A stretch of DNA of 64,000 nucleotides, from NCBI RefSeq assembly GCF_010093535.1, contig NW_022985163.1, forward strand, positions 2,426,817 through 2,490,816, given 5' to 3'. Made by a program: the position numbers and the translations under genes. The notes below the pieces were generated by a model. It did not search any database. It was not told the DNA's origin and saw only the letters and a program-made list of their open reading frames with translations. The DNA comes from Lindgomyces ingoldianus. Its lineage: Eukaryota > Ascomycota > Dothideomycetes > Pleosporales > Lindgomycetaceae. Positions 23,071-34,693 of the stretch are shown here, piece by piece. How positions within the stretch are numbered: the first letter of the stretch is position 1; every line of letters begins with the position of its first letter.

Positions 23071-26000
23071 AAACCCTTCAGAGAGAGAAACAACTTACAT
23101 TTCCGGGACCGCGACAGCATTATTATAAAAGCCAGGGTGGGCTTAACCTTGTGCGGTTGATCAACACGTCTGCAGAATTGAGTCTCATCGATTTTGCCCT
23201 CAAAGAGTCTAACTGCAAGGTTGTCAACAAAGCTTCACTAGTAAGGAGATGGGAGAGCTGACACTGACATGCCTTTAACATCACCGGTGACGATGTAGAC
23301 TATCAAAAATCAGTCTAAGATCCCTCTGCATGCTGTTAGCAAGCTCGGCGACGTGTCTCGAAGGCTTATCGACGTGGTGGTTTCTGCGGGTGAGGCCGTT
23401 ACGGAGTCTCACAACTCCGAAGAACCCCGCAAGTCTCTATCATGGCCAGCGCCTCATAAACCGCGGCAAAAAGGCTGCGAGTTGTTTATACCACTCGTGT
23501 ACAACCTCGTGTACAACCTCCTCTTTGCGTTAGCAAAGGCAGCAGTGACTTTGGTAGAGTCGTGAGTAAGAGGGGGATGGTGGTTGAGGTGAAGGTTTCG
23601 AGATTGAAAACAACTAATTTTACCTCGACCGTGTGACAAGAACAGCAAAGAGTCCCGCGCGGGATGGCACTCGGGCGTATCGCTGCGGAGGCCTGAAATA
23701 ACGGCCTGTAAATGCTTGCAGTTGAAGTGCAGGTCGGTGCCGTCGCTGCAAGCCCCTGTTTGACGTGCGGATGGCTGAGACGTCGAAAACGTGAATTGGG
23801 AAGCTGGCAACTCCATTCCAAGGGCATGAGCAGAAGGTAATGTTGAGGGTGTTGTGGTTGGCAAAACAATCGGACTTTGTGATGGCGAGAGACGAGAGAC
23901 CCCTTTCACCTCCGGCCATCCTCAAAGGCCGCACGCTACAAGTGTTTTGCCTCCGCAGCGAGAAACCTTCGCTAATCTAACATTTATTTGGGTATAAATA
24001 AGCCAATATTTTCAGTTTCTCTTGTCCAGTGGGGATAGGCTCCCACTGGACACACCACATCAACTACGCCGCCTCGAGTCATTACTGCGCAGATTTGTAT
24101 AGACACTAGTTGACTAACAAGTGACCTTAGTTCGATTCCAGATCGATTCCAGAAAAGTCTTATATATATATTTTTAGCAAATTTTTGTTTATTTCGAGTG
24201 CAAGGGTGTTGGTACTAGAACGGTTAATTTAAGGCTTTGGCAAGGACAGGAAAGCTCTTTAGTCCTTGGTTGGATATCCACTTATCCCAGAGGCAGAGAA
24301 CAACAATTACTACACAGCAGACATCTAGCTCTGTACGAAACCCTACACTTACCCTTACAGAACGACGCGAAACATCCTTTTTAGGCTTTGTAAGGATGTT
24401 CTGAGGGCCAAATCAGGCGCTTCGCCATCCCAGATCACCGCACTATTGGTGAGCTTCGCCAAACATCTGACAATTTCTACGCAAATGTCCTCCGCCAGCT
24501 TGATCCTTAGATCCCGCAATGGCTGCCGAAATCCCTTCTCTCTAGGCAGAATCACGATAACCTTTCAGAGAACCTACTAGAGTAGGGATATTAAATCCTA
24601 CAAACGCGCGGGAACGAATATAACCACTCTTCTCCGACCGCTGCCTAACCTGGCAAGTTTCTTCTCTCCCATCTCCTCCACCCGCTATTCACACAGATCG
24701 TTCGTTGCCTGTCGGTGAGGATTGTGGGAGCGACACTGATAGGACGACGGCGGGATCGTGTGGTGGCTGCCTTGGGGCAGAGCTGCTGCGGATTAGCTTA
24801 CGGTGAGTCTGAGAAACTGGTTGCTTGAGACCGACGCGTAAACCCAGAGTGAGCTTTTGCGTGTGCAAGGTTTGCGGTAAGGTTCTTGAGTTCTAGGGAA
24901 GGTCGTGCATGACCTCCGCATTCGAAAACATACAAGTGAGTTTTGCATATCGAGAACCTCCTGGTGCCCATTCAAGTCCGAAATTAAGCCTCTCTTTTAG
25001 CTTAAAAGCAGCCTACAATCGGCACTAGATTTCCATTCGTCCTAAATCAACTGCTCCTCAAGAGGAAATATCCGCCATTCGACTAGACCTTGCTAGTTAT
25101 CAGGCCAGATTAACAGAACTAAGTGGTCTGCGGCTCCCCTTTCCTGCAACAAAGCGCCACGGAGCTTCGTGTCGCATGATACACGCTCGGATGGTAAAGT
25201 TTTCACTCCAGACGCTCAGGTAGACCAGAATGACGACGGAGATAGCTGTGAGGAATGCCGAGGATGTAAGGGTCAAGAAGAGTATTTCTTTTTTTTTAGT
25301 AGATACCATAGAAGGACCTCCAGGTTTCTCATCGAAGTTCAGTAAGCGGTTTAGAAGGTCAAAACCACGCTAACTATCTTCAGTGGTACATAACAACATA
25401 CCCTGACTACTATGCCGCACCCTTCTCGTCCTCCACTACTACTGCCCCTTCAGTCGTAGCCGTAGGCCTTAGCTTAGACAGCACCTCAACGAAAACTTAT
25501 CTCCTCCCAATAAGGAAAAACATCAAAGATCCACTCCACCATGCGACCGCTTGCAGAGAGCGAGTTAAGAGATCTATCCACGTCTCCAAGCCAGGGACGT
25601 AGAGGTGATATCATAATCCTAAGTAAACGTTTTGAAAGCAGATTAGGTTAGTGAGGGAGGTGATTAAGGAGATGGTTTCAAGATGTTGGGATTAGGATTT
25701 ATACATGCTCTAGATGCGTCACAACTACCTGAATAGAATACCCCACCATCAAGAGCTGCATGTCTACCAGATTACGTAGGAAATACTTCTGTACATGGCT
25801 TAGGCTCGGTTCTGTGATGGCTCCTAGTCCGCTGCTGTAGTAATTCGAAAAGTGCTTCGCTGCAGCGTACTCTCATACTCCGAATGCGTGACTTCTGGGT
25901 TCTGCTGTACGAATCGCTACTCGAGTTTGGTGTATGGTTGAAAGAATAATTATCCTAGACCACTATCCCCAGCTATAGCTGGTTATGTTGCTTGGAGGTA

Positions 26001-27207
26001 TATTTCTCCTTCGCCTAGCCATTATTGGTAAGATACGTAACTAAATGCCTGGTATTGCAACCTAGAACCACCATGGTAGATCGTGGCTCTAGAACCCTCC
26101 TTCGGAATGAATTAGGCAGTACAGACAGTTGCTTCGTTGTGGATGGCGCGGCTGTTGCGCGGGGTAGCTAGGTTAGGGTTTGGGGCGAGAATCTCAAAGG
26201 CTCGAGGAGGTCGAGAGGTTTTGAGGAATCCGGGTTTAAGGTGGAGTTGTTCGTAGATTATGAGTCGGAGTTCTTTGGGGGGGTAGAAGAATGGAGAAAG
26301 GGTTGGCGGAGGTTGTTGAGGTATTGGAGGATGGTACTTCGAAGGTATGACTGTGCGTTGCTAGTGGATCGGACAGGAGAGGTGGCTTCGATACCAGGTT
26401 AGAAGGTTATAGAAATGGAGGGCAAGGACTACCAGCTAGTGCGAGATGACGCTTACTGTTTAGTGGATAGGCATAGAGGTGGGCGGGAATAAGCCAGTAG
26501 AATATATCTACCCTATGATATAACAAATGCCCCTGAGTCTAGTAAAACTTCAGGGACGATTCACTACGCGTGTAGATTAGTTGGTAATGGGAGACGAGCT
26601 TGTTACTCTCACTCCCTGACATCCTGACTAAGCGCTCTTGACACCAAATCACTAACCTGCACAACCGCGATTTTAGCAGTGCCAAGCTTCAGGCCATCTA
26701 AAAAATAAATGGACTCGAATTTTTAGCAGCAATACATGTTCTATGGGTCAACTTAAATGGGTTGTTGCGTTTGTTAGGCGCAGGTAAACCTGGTTTTTTC
26801 TTCCAAAAATCTCGTAATTCAAATCAGGATAAATTCCTATCTCAAGTAATCTCCCGGAGGTTTACATGGAGTTCTTTACTTCGTTGATATATATATATAC
26901 AGTATACAGTACATACATGATAAATTTCCGTAAAATGAAGTACTGTAAACGGCGATTCTATGCTCCTCTATTCTCAACACCAATCGCTCCTCCTCTTTAA
27001 AACAGAAGATCTCTATTCTAATCCACACTTCCCCGGCAGGAACTCTAGATAAGAACCAACCTCCGGCCTTTTCGACCTGCGCCCCCATTTCCCGCCTCTA
27101 TTTTCTCTTCCGTCGTGTCTTGAAAGCCAGGAATTACGGGTGTGCAGTAGGAATTCTACATACCACTAAAAGCTTCCCCTTATGTCCCATTATCGAATTC
27201 CTCCCCC
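23071..27207. other. 4.1 kb without a supportable gene
   Basis: Overlapping frames at 23.3-23.9 kb cover all phases of both strands, and none has a recognisable domain. A 12-bp phrase CTCGTGTACAAC is doubled near 23494-23517. AT-rich sequence lies at 24.13-24.20 kb. The rest shows nothing I can name apart from the hairpin listed separately. Confidence 0.45.
24023..24052. repeat. Perfect 11-bp inverted repeat (hairpin)
   Basis: TGTCCAGTGGG at 24023-24033 is followed, after an 8-nt spacer, by its exact reverse complement CCCACTGGACA at 24042-24052. GC-rich stems in an AT-leaning context are uncommon by chance. It could be a cruciform-forming site, the fused termini of a small inverted-repeat element, or coincidence. 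Confidence 0.7.
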
Positions 27208-28119
27208 TCATTTCCCTTTCCTCCACCCCACAAATCCCCTCCCCTTCTCTTTCACTTTCCCCGCATTCTCCTCCTCCTGCTGTCCTTGCTGTTCCACTCC
27301 CCGCTGTTCCGCTCCTTGTTGTCCCGGAGCCCCATCTCCCAATTCCACAACCCCTGGTCTTGCAAAATGATACTCCTGCTCCAATTCCATAACCCCCGGG
27401 TCGGGACCCTTCGCATATCCGCCGTACGCGCCCGCGTACTGCTGGTTCTGGACATATCCAGGAGGTGGTGTCGGGGCGGTTGGATGTTGTGCATACCCTT
27501 GCATGTAGCCTTGTTGGTTGGGGTTTTGTAAGTAGCCCATTTGTTGCTGTTGTGGGGTTTGAAACTGTTGCTGTGCTGCGTGATTCTGGTATTGCTGTTG
27601 CTGATGTTGAGAGGAGACTGGCGCAATGATAGTGGTTGAGCTCTTCTTCCCTTTATGCTTCCCCGCGCACCATAGGAAGATGCCAACCCCAGCTAATAGT
27701 AATATAGCTAACGGTACACCAACACCAATCCCGATCTTCGCGGCCATGGACATCCCACCTCCGCCACCACCACCATTGCCCCCATCATTGCCGCCATTCG
27801 CTGCGGGTAGCGCGGTCCCAGTCGCGCGTAACGTCCCCGTCGATGATGCTGCGGTGACAGTGCGAGAAGCGCTATATCCGGGATAGGAGTAGGAGTAGGA
27901 GTAATATGATGGGTTTGCGTACAAGGAGGTGTATTCTGCGAGTAACGAGGAGACGGCGCCTGCGTCATACGAATACGACGAGTAGAGTTCGGGGTACATA
28001 GATGAGAGTTCTGCATAGAGGGAGGAGAGCATAGGGAGGTATGAGTCGTAGGGGTTGTAGGTTTGGCGAGGACGGAGGGGCTGGGGGAGGGTTGGAGGTG
28101 GGGTTATTTGGGGCACCAT
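27208..28119 (-). CDS. Single-pass membrane protein with Tyr/Ser-rich N-terminus and Gln-rich tail
   Basis: Single-exon gene of 303 residues; the ATG at 28119 has a good context (CACAATGG). N-terminal residues 1-25 are Pro-rich without a signal peptide, then a Tyr/Ser/Leu-rich segment (about 25-90, including SYYSYSYSYPGY), a poly-Gly run at about 110-122, one TM helix at about 128-152 (KIGIGVGVPLAILLLAGVGI), a short basic KHKGKKSS and a low-complexity Gln/Tyr/Gly/Pro tail to about 240. The TM module resembles the Skg6/Mid2-like pattern used by fungal cell-wall sensors, and the same style of helix occurs in the membrane-hydrolase protein at 7757-9946. Without a signal peptide the orientation depends on the helix as signal anchor. 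A fungal cell-surface role is inferred from composition only. Confidence 0.75.
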   Translation of the reverse strand: MVPQITPPPTLPQPLRPRQTYNPYDSYLPMLSSLYAELSSMYPELYSSYSYDAGAVSSLLAEYTSLYANPSYYSYSYSYPGYSASRTVTAASSTGTLRATGTALPAANGGNDGGNGGGGGGGMSMAAKIGIGVGVPLAILLLAGVGIFLWCAGKHKGKKSSTTIIAPVSSQHQQQQYQNHAAQQQFQTPQQQQMGYLQNPNQQGYMQGYAQHPTAPTPPPGYVQNQQYAGAYGGYAKGPDPGVMELEQEYHFARPGVVELGDGAPGQQGAEQRGVEQQGQQEEENAGKVKEKGRGFVGWRKGK

Positions 28120-31100
28120 TGTGACGGTGTTGTTTTTAACAGGTTTTGTGGAAGTTTAGTAGTCAGAGATGCGGAGAGAAGAAGGGTGGAGGAGGAGGAG
28201 GACCTCGTACTCTTGAGGTTGGACGTTATTCGATGTTTAGCGGGTTTCGAGGACTTTGATTGAAGAACGCAGCTTTTCGAGGGGTAATAGAGATGCCCTT
28301 GGCTGTTTCGTATCCAGAAGCAAACACTCTCCAACTAATCAATGCCACGTGCAACTATAACTAGCGTAGTCGATGCGCAACACTCTCGGAAACGACAAAA
28401 TATTCGACGGTGAAGGAGCGAAGAGGGAAGTGAAGTCGCGGAAGCGCGGGCACGAGGTTCCTAAGCTCAGTACAAGGCTGAAGGAGGGCGAGTATTGGTG
28501 CAGACGCCACGTGTGGTGATGGACGAATGGTGTTGCGTTTGTAGCGAGTGTGGCGCTTCGGATACGAGTCAGCGCGTGGCATATCAATCGGCAGTTTCAT
28601 TGGCTAAGATTGACTTCTTCGCAAATTGCGTGCTAATTGTTGAAATTAATAGGAGTTCAAGGACGTAGTTAAAGAGAATGGGAATCACAGAAGTAGAGAT
28701 GTTTAACGGAAGAACTTGCATAAAATTCGCGCTGTGCGAGAGAAATTGCTTCATCTGACCGTCTCGTAGCTTCGCTGTTCAACTTCGTTTTGAGGACTTG
28801 TATCATTCTCGGGGATAGACTTGCAGGAGAGCACTCAAGAAAGAGGAAAAAATAAGAATACAGTAAGCGCAGTAAGGGGCTCGCAGTTGACGCAGCCAAG
28901 TGGAAGAACATACTGAAGACGCCTTCAAGCAGGCATGCCGCGGTGTGGGGTAAGCAAAACAACTTGGGGCCGATGAGTAGCAAGAAACAAAATTCTTACC
29001 ACCCTAACCCTACTATTCTCGGGCTGTGGAGTCAACATGTCCCACAGCCTATGCACAATGCATTCCTGCCGAATATCTAAGATCAGCTGGGAATACAACA
29101 TTCCCTCCCAGTCCTATCGCCTGCGCGTTGACGACAGATTAAACCGATGATCGAGTGAGCTCACATAGAAGACGGTTTATCAATCGACATTCCGTAATGC
29201 AATTCGGGCCGTGTGGCGACCACATGTCCTAGGGAGAAGTGGGTGCTTCTTCTCCATCGACAGCTTCGCGGCCAGATAGATTATCTCCAAAGGGCAGCCA
29301 CGTTGTCTAAAAGACGCTTTGTAGTTAGAGATAAGGTTGTGTCATATATAGTCTTGCTTCTTCAGCGCAAGCGCTTTAACAACCTTCCTACCAGACGCCT
29401 TATAGAGGCCGCATTGAAACCGTACGAATACTAATACTCTCTGCGTAGAGACTTATAGGAGCAGATCGACGGCAACTAAAATTCTAGGTGCTGATACTCT
29501 ATGAGTTTATCTCGTAAAGTGCGGTATGCCAGTCGGGTTTGAGCCGAAATAGCAACGTAGTCGGCGAGGTCCCACTCCCAGAATTGCCAAGTTGCTACCC
29601 TAGGGGATTCTTTACCTGTATATTAGAAGCGACATCTGTATGGATTCGAAGAGGGTGCTGTATTCTGTATCGTAAAGCGCGTTCCAAAGGGAAAATTTCA
29701 TGCTAGTCCAGTTAGGAAAACAAATTTTCGAATGGATGAGCGGTGGCGGTAAAGGTGATGAATGTTGTTGGGCGCTAACGTCTGCTAGCCCGGATTATAT
29801 CTCTTTACTGACGGGCCCTTAAAGGCCTGAGTTTCCCGAGATTGTGAGAGATATTGCGAGATTTCTGAAGTGTGCTATGCTATCCAATAAGTCCTGCCGC
29901 TGTACAGGAAGCAGGAAACAGAAGGACGTACTCATTTCCACGACAGTGGTCACTTGGCGACTGCACTAGCTACTAAGCGCTTAGTTTCGGATTGCATTGC
30001 CGAAGATCGGAGAGGGCATGCACGTCGACGTCATGGTGGTCGCCTTGGCATGCGCTTTAAACAACCAGTGGAGAAGATATAAAAATTTTGTTGGTGTTGT
30101 GTTAGGCACTTTGATCTGCGCGCTCTGGAGTGGCACTTCGTATTCGGTTCCTGGAGACCACCTTGAATCTTGGAATCCTCTTTAAAGAGAGAGTATGCGT
30201 AAGTCAATGCTTGGATGTAGACTCCTACACCACTGAAATTGCTTGTTCTTGTTTTAGAACTGCAAGGAAGTCCTCAATTTGGGTTGGTTTGAGGTATAAA
30301 GTGTGGGGTTTCATCTGAGGCTGTGGTGAACGACGGGAAATAGGCGACTTTCATCGTCACTGCAGCGGACCGAGCTGCATTTGGCGACACTCCTACCGAT
30401 TAACCACACTGATCCCATTATATAATCCCGCTGGAGGAGGTTAAAACTAGAGGCTATGCTGAGTGAAAGGTGATCAAGCGCATGACTTAACTAGCTAGTT
30501 AACTTGTGTACCAACCCCCGCTCTCACCACAAGATCACTTTAGGAGGCCTGAGATAAACAACAAACTCCTTGAAGATTGAACGAATTCTTTGAAAGACTC
30601 TGTGGCATGTATGAACGGAGAAGCCATCAATTAAGGGTGGTATACCGAGTGCGTCATGATTAGATAGCTTTCCGGCCATGTTGGCAAAGACGACTTTGAA
30701 GATAGCCCCAAGCCACAGACGCGCGTGTTGAAGCGAGGCGGGCACAGGGTATCGTAGATAAGATTGAGCGCAGTGAGAACTGGTACAGCTTCCGCTACCC
30801 GACATACGCTTGCAGTCCCAGAGGAAAAAGAAAGTGATGAGATAAGATGGCAGATGGCAAGGTATTTACTGGTGCGCTCAGTAATGGTCACAAATCTCGC
30901 TCGCCATTCAGCATTGGGCAGCCGGTTGAGGCCGCCGTGACCTCCGTGTTACCGACCCGCTCTGAGACAGGAGACAGGTTGCCGGGTTCCCAGCGAATCA
31001 AATGCCCCAGGATCATAGTCAAGTTGAGACGCTTCGTTCGGGCGCAAGTCTGTACTCGTAGAAGGTGAATGTGATGGGAGCGGCAGCTGCAATACAATAG

Positions 31101-33520
31101 ATGTGATGGACATGGGTCACTTCTAAATTTTCCCCTGGCAACTGTGCTTCTCCGGAGGTAGTTTTCCGTGTCCGTATAAGACTGAACCCTTCAGAAATTG
31201 AGGTCTTAAAAGGTCTCAAAGGGGACAGACTGTGAGGCAGTAGGGGCTAAATCGGACAAGTTGACTAATGATTTACCTATTTTTGACACGGTTGAATTAT
31301 TTGCGGTTTCGGACCAGGCCGAATTTAACGGTCATTCCGTCTTCACACTGCCACAAGGAGTCCGGTCTGGTAAAGCTGTCCGCAAATTAGTTGTGTATTG
31401 CCCGAAGGGAAGCCATGCAAAGGGGTCCGATAGAGATCTTACTCATGCGGCTGCATGCAGTGAGAACCGCCCCTCAGATTGGAGGAAATACGACGGTTTC
31501 GAGAAGGCCCAAGAAAGTGGTTCGATTATTGCGTATAGGGCTAGGTGCTTGATTTTATTGCCGTGGCGAGCGTCGTCAACTTTTGACCTTGCTCGGGAAT
31601 TCGGAACAAGAGGACTCGAGACTTCAAGCGAGGGCTCTGTCAAAGTCCAGTTTAGAACATTGACTTATTCGGGCTTGGTGGGTTCTGACCAAAAGTCCAA
31701 GATACGCCGGAAGGATATTCAAAAGCTAGGCAGCAAACCGTAAGGAGTAGTAGCAGGAATTCAAAGAACACGAACAGAGGATGAGGCTCTCAAGATGGCG
31801 AAAACTGAGGTGCGAATAGTGTTTGTTGCCGCCGTGTCTTAGGGCTTAACTTGTCACGGGTGAGTCTCGTGCTCGTCGCCTCGACCACGTTTCGATGACA
31901 CGCTTGTAGAATATGAGTGAGTCGCCACTGTAACTGGCTGAAAATAGATTATCAATGACCGAAAGTAGACTAAGCCATACCCATGCTCCAACGGCATTTG
32001 GAATTCAGGGTGCAAACGTTGAGGCGTCTGAAGAGAAGGAAATTCAACTTGACTCGCTTGAGATTGAGTTCTCGCACAGGCGATGATTTTTAGGCTATTT
32101 GGACGAAGCTCCGCTGGAGAAGGAGGGGCACACAGGGCCCACGGTGGTAATATTTGGCCCCTCCGCCGAGAGGTTAAGGGAGCGGACATGGAGTGGGGGT
32201 CGATATGTGCGGCTACCTGTCAGGCCTGCATGCCTATTTCTGCCATTGGTTGCCGCGGTCAAGTATCAACTGTCGTGGCAAGTGTGGGCTTAAGGGCCGA
32301 TACGTACCCGCAATTGCCTGTAGTGCGTTGGTGACTACTAGGATATCGACTTGAAGGAACGAGTATTTTAATACGGCTTCGTGAAGCTGGCTATGACTTA
32401 GGCCTTGTAAACTGACAGAAGGTGTGGACTTCCTGAAACTGAGTCTTCTGGTGGGTGATTGGACAGTGAATGGTATTTAAGCCCAAAATGTGCCTAGTGC
32501 TGACTTCGTCGAGATGAATTGGGTGTGCTCCAGTTGTCGATCTGATTGCCGTGTTCAGGAATTTCATTCCAGGGCGATGTTCACAAGTCAGTCTTTGGTC
32601 GCGGATGCTCGAGTTTTGGACCAGGAATACTGAAAGTCAACTGTGGTGCATCGAAAGAATGAAAGAACAGAGTTGATCGTCGAGGGTCATGATGATAATG
32701 GTATCTGTCCTGGTAGGAGTAAAGCTCCCGGAGAAGACAACGCGAGCACGTTGAAAGGAAGTTGGTGAGCAGATTCCATGTGGAAGTGAGGGATGCCGAA
32801 TACGGAAGGAATCTGAATGCTGCCTTCAACGCGCCCAGATGGGCATTTGGCAGCGCCTTACGGACGGCAGTCAGAGTGCTTGCGAAGCTGCAGTCAGCAA
32901 AGTCACACACCCGACGGGTGGAAATGAGGAGCATTAGGGTTTCGTCTTGCTGGAAGGGTAAGAAGCATGTCTGCCATGTCCGTGGGGAAGGTTACGGCGG
33001 ACGGTTGGTTGGGTTTCGAGCTCAGTGGCCGCCAGCACAGCAACCGTCGCCCCAAGATGCAGGCGGCGCTCGTGAACTAAGTTGGGGGACTCTGCAGACA
33101 CGTCGAGTGATGAGGCGTGAAGGTACCGTCTCGGTCCCAAGGCTGATCAAGCGCCGTTTTTACCCCAGCTGGCATCCTGCCAGGTGCCTCGCAGCGCAGA
33201 CATGCAGTTCGACGAAACGTGCGCCTCCCAGCGGCCACCGCCAGCAGTCGGTCGAGCCGGGGGTGTCCTGTGCATGCGTGCTGAAATGCTGCTCCCTACC
33301 ACCTTCTAAGCAGCGACCGAGCCTTGCGCACGTTGAACGACCCGCCCCAAGCCGTCCTCCTCCCAACGATGGCAAGGCTCCGGAACCGCCAGTTGTCGGG
33401 TGGTCGCTGAGGACAGGGGTGGCATGGGACAGCAGCTTTACGGCTGCACGTCCGCCTCCATTTAGGGATTGGGGTGGACTTTGAACGTGCGCATCAAAGC
33501 TCCCTTCCCACCCAGTGGGA
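28120..33520. other. 5.4 kb without a supportable gene
   Basis: Frames at 30.5-31.2 kb (minus) and 31.26-31.74 kb (plus) are moderately long, but I find no family motif, and neighbouring frames conflict. The stretch 32.8-33.5 kb is GC-rich and stays open in several frames at once, which fits the upstream region of the bZIP gene better than a protein. Nothing else was recognised. Confidence 0.45.
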
Positions 33521-33526
33521 TATAAG
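33521..33526 (+). promoter_or_regulatory. TATA box of the bZIP gene
   Basis: TATAAG at 33521-33526, 120 bp before the ATG at 33646, inside a GC-rich upstream region and followed by a CT-rich leader. Confidence 0.45.
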
Positions 33527-33645
33527 GCCCAGATCTCAGCTCCCGTATTTTAGATATTGCCCTGCCTGCTGCCGCTCGCAAGCCGATCTTGAGTCTGCTC
33601 TTCGACAAAACCTCCTCCTCCTGTATACGAGATCACTTGGCCGCC

Positions 33646-34693
33646 ATGGACTACACGTACTTCAGCGCTGCACCACAACCGTACCCCTTCATGGGGATGC
33701 CGCCTAGCGCATTTCCACGCACTGGAGTTGATCCGGACACGATCCGCAGCATTGTAAGTCTAATGAAGCTCTTTTCTTGCTATCTCGCTGCAACCCCGCA
33801 CCTTGACCTTTGACTAATCACGCTGCTAGCAGGAGCCTCTGGACGCAGCGTTCCTTCCGCCGTCCTACGATGGCTTCTCGTTCCAAGCACACGGCTTGCC
33901 GACGACGCAGGGCTCGCCGGACCCCAACGTAGCACAGACGCCCATGCCCGTGGGCAGCGTAGACAGCGGAATCGGCGCTGAAATGGAGGACAGCCGGGCG
34001 AGTCGGACGAGGAGCAGCAGCGAGGAGAAAGAGTCCGGACTAACGCCGGCCCAGAGCAGGAGGAAGGCACAGAACAGAGCTGCGTACGTGCTTATTCCAT
34101 AGTCCCCTCGCACCTTCCTCGACCACGTTTCTCACCAGCCACACAGCCAACGCGCCTTCCGCGAACGCAAGGAACGACATGTACGCGACCTTGAAGCAAA
34201 ACTCTCTGCCCTCGAATCCAGCACACATTCACTCCAGTCCGACAATGAGCGTCTGAAGCTTGCTCTACAGCGAGCCCGCACTGAGAACGAGATCCTACGT
34301 GCTACCGGTGGGCAGCACTCGCCAACTTCATCACGGCCGGTGTCGGCAAGCTACCCCTCGCCAGGTGCCCACCTACCTGATGAGGAAGGTTCCAAGGGAG
34401 ACGCAGAATACAACGTGCAGTCGCTCACCAACGGCAGCGTTGTGAACAGCGCAGGCATGGAGCATGCCGCCTCGCGCCGAAAGACCAAGGGCAAAGAGAT
34501 CCCTGCCACCCAGACGTGGGATCTAATTCAATCACATCCGCTAGTGAAGCAGGGCCTCGTCGATATAGCTGATGTGTGCGAGCGGTTGAAAGGCCTTGCC
34601 AAGTGTGACGGCCACGGCCCCGTCTTCGAGGAAGCTGCGGTATGGAAGGCCGTCGAGGAGTCGCGAAGGGGAGGTGGAGACGAGCTGATCTGA
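33646..34693 (+). CDS. Yap/AP-1-like bZIP transcription factor
   Basis: Three exons: 33646-33753, 33833-34083 and 34147-34693, 301 residues; the ATG sits in CGCCATGG. The basic region SRRKAQNRAAQRAFRERKER (about 107-126) is rebuilt only by removing the second intron. Its QNRAAQRAFRERK core is that of the fungal Pap1/Yap1 group. A leucine-zipper heptad follows to about 165 (LEAKLSALE; LQSDNERLKLALQ). The N-terminus is Pro/Phe-rich. The C-terminus has a conserved-looking helix block (DLIQSHPLVKQGLVDIADVC) with Cys residues in VCERL and AKCDGHG. Family members are nuclear regulators of stress, iron or secondary-metabolism genes, and here the target is unknown. The first intron ends in TAGCAG, two usable in-frame acceptors that add or omit one Gln. 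No biosynthetic cluster adjoins. Confidence 0.9.

Noticed and set aside
23454..23909. Minus-strand open frame of 151 codons
   Set aside because: All three minus frames and plus frames are open in the same interval, with no motif and no coherent splice extension.
31261..31743. Plus-strand 160-codon frame
   Set aside because: It has no ATG at its start and no recognisable family feature; kept only as part of the intergenic description.
32762..33484. Plus-strand 240-codon open frame
   Set aside because: Lies in GC-rich sequence just upstream of the bZIP gene, where other frames are also open; Arg/Pro/Ser-rich composition without any domain; better explained as promoter.
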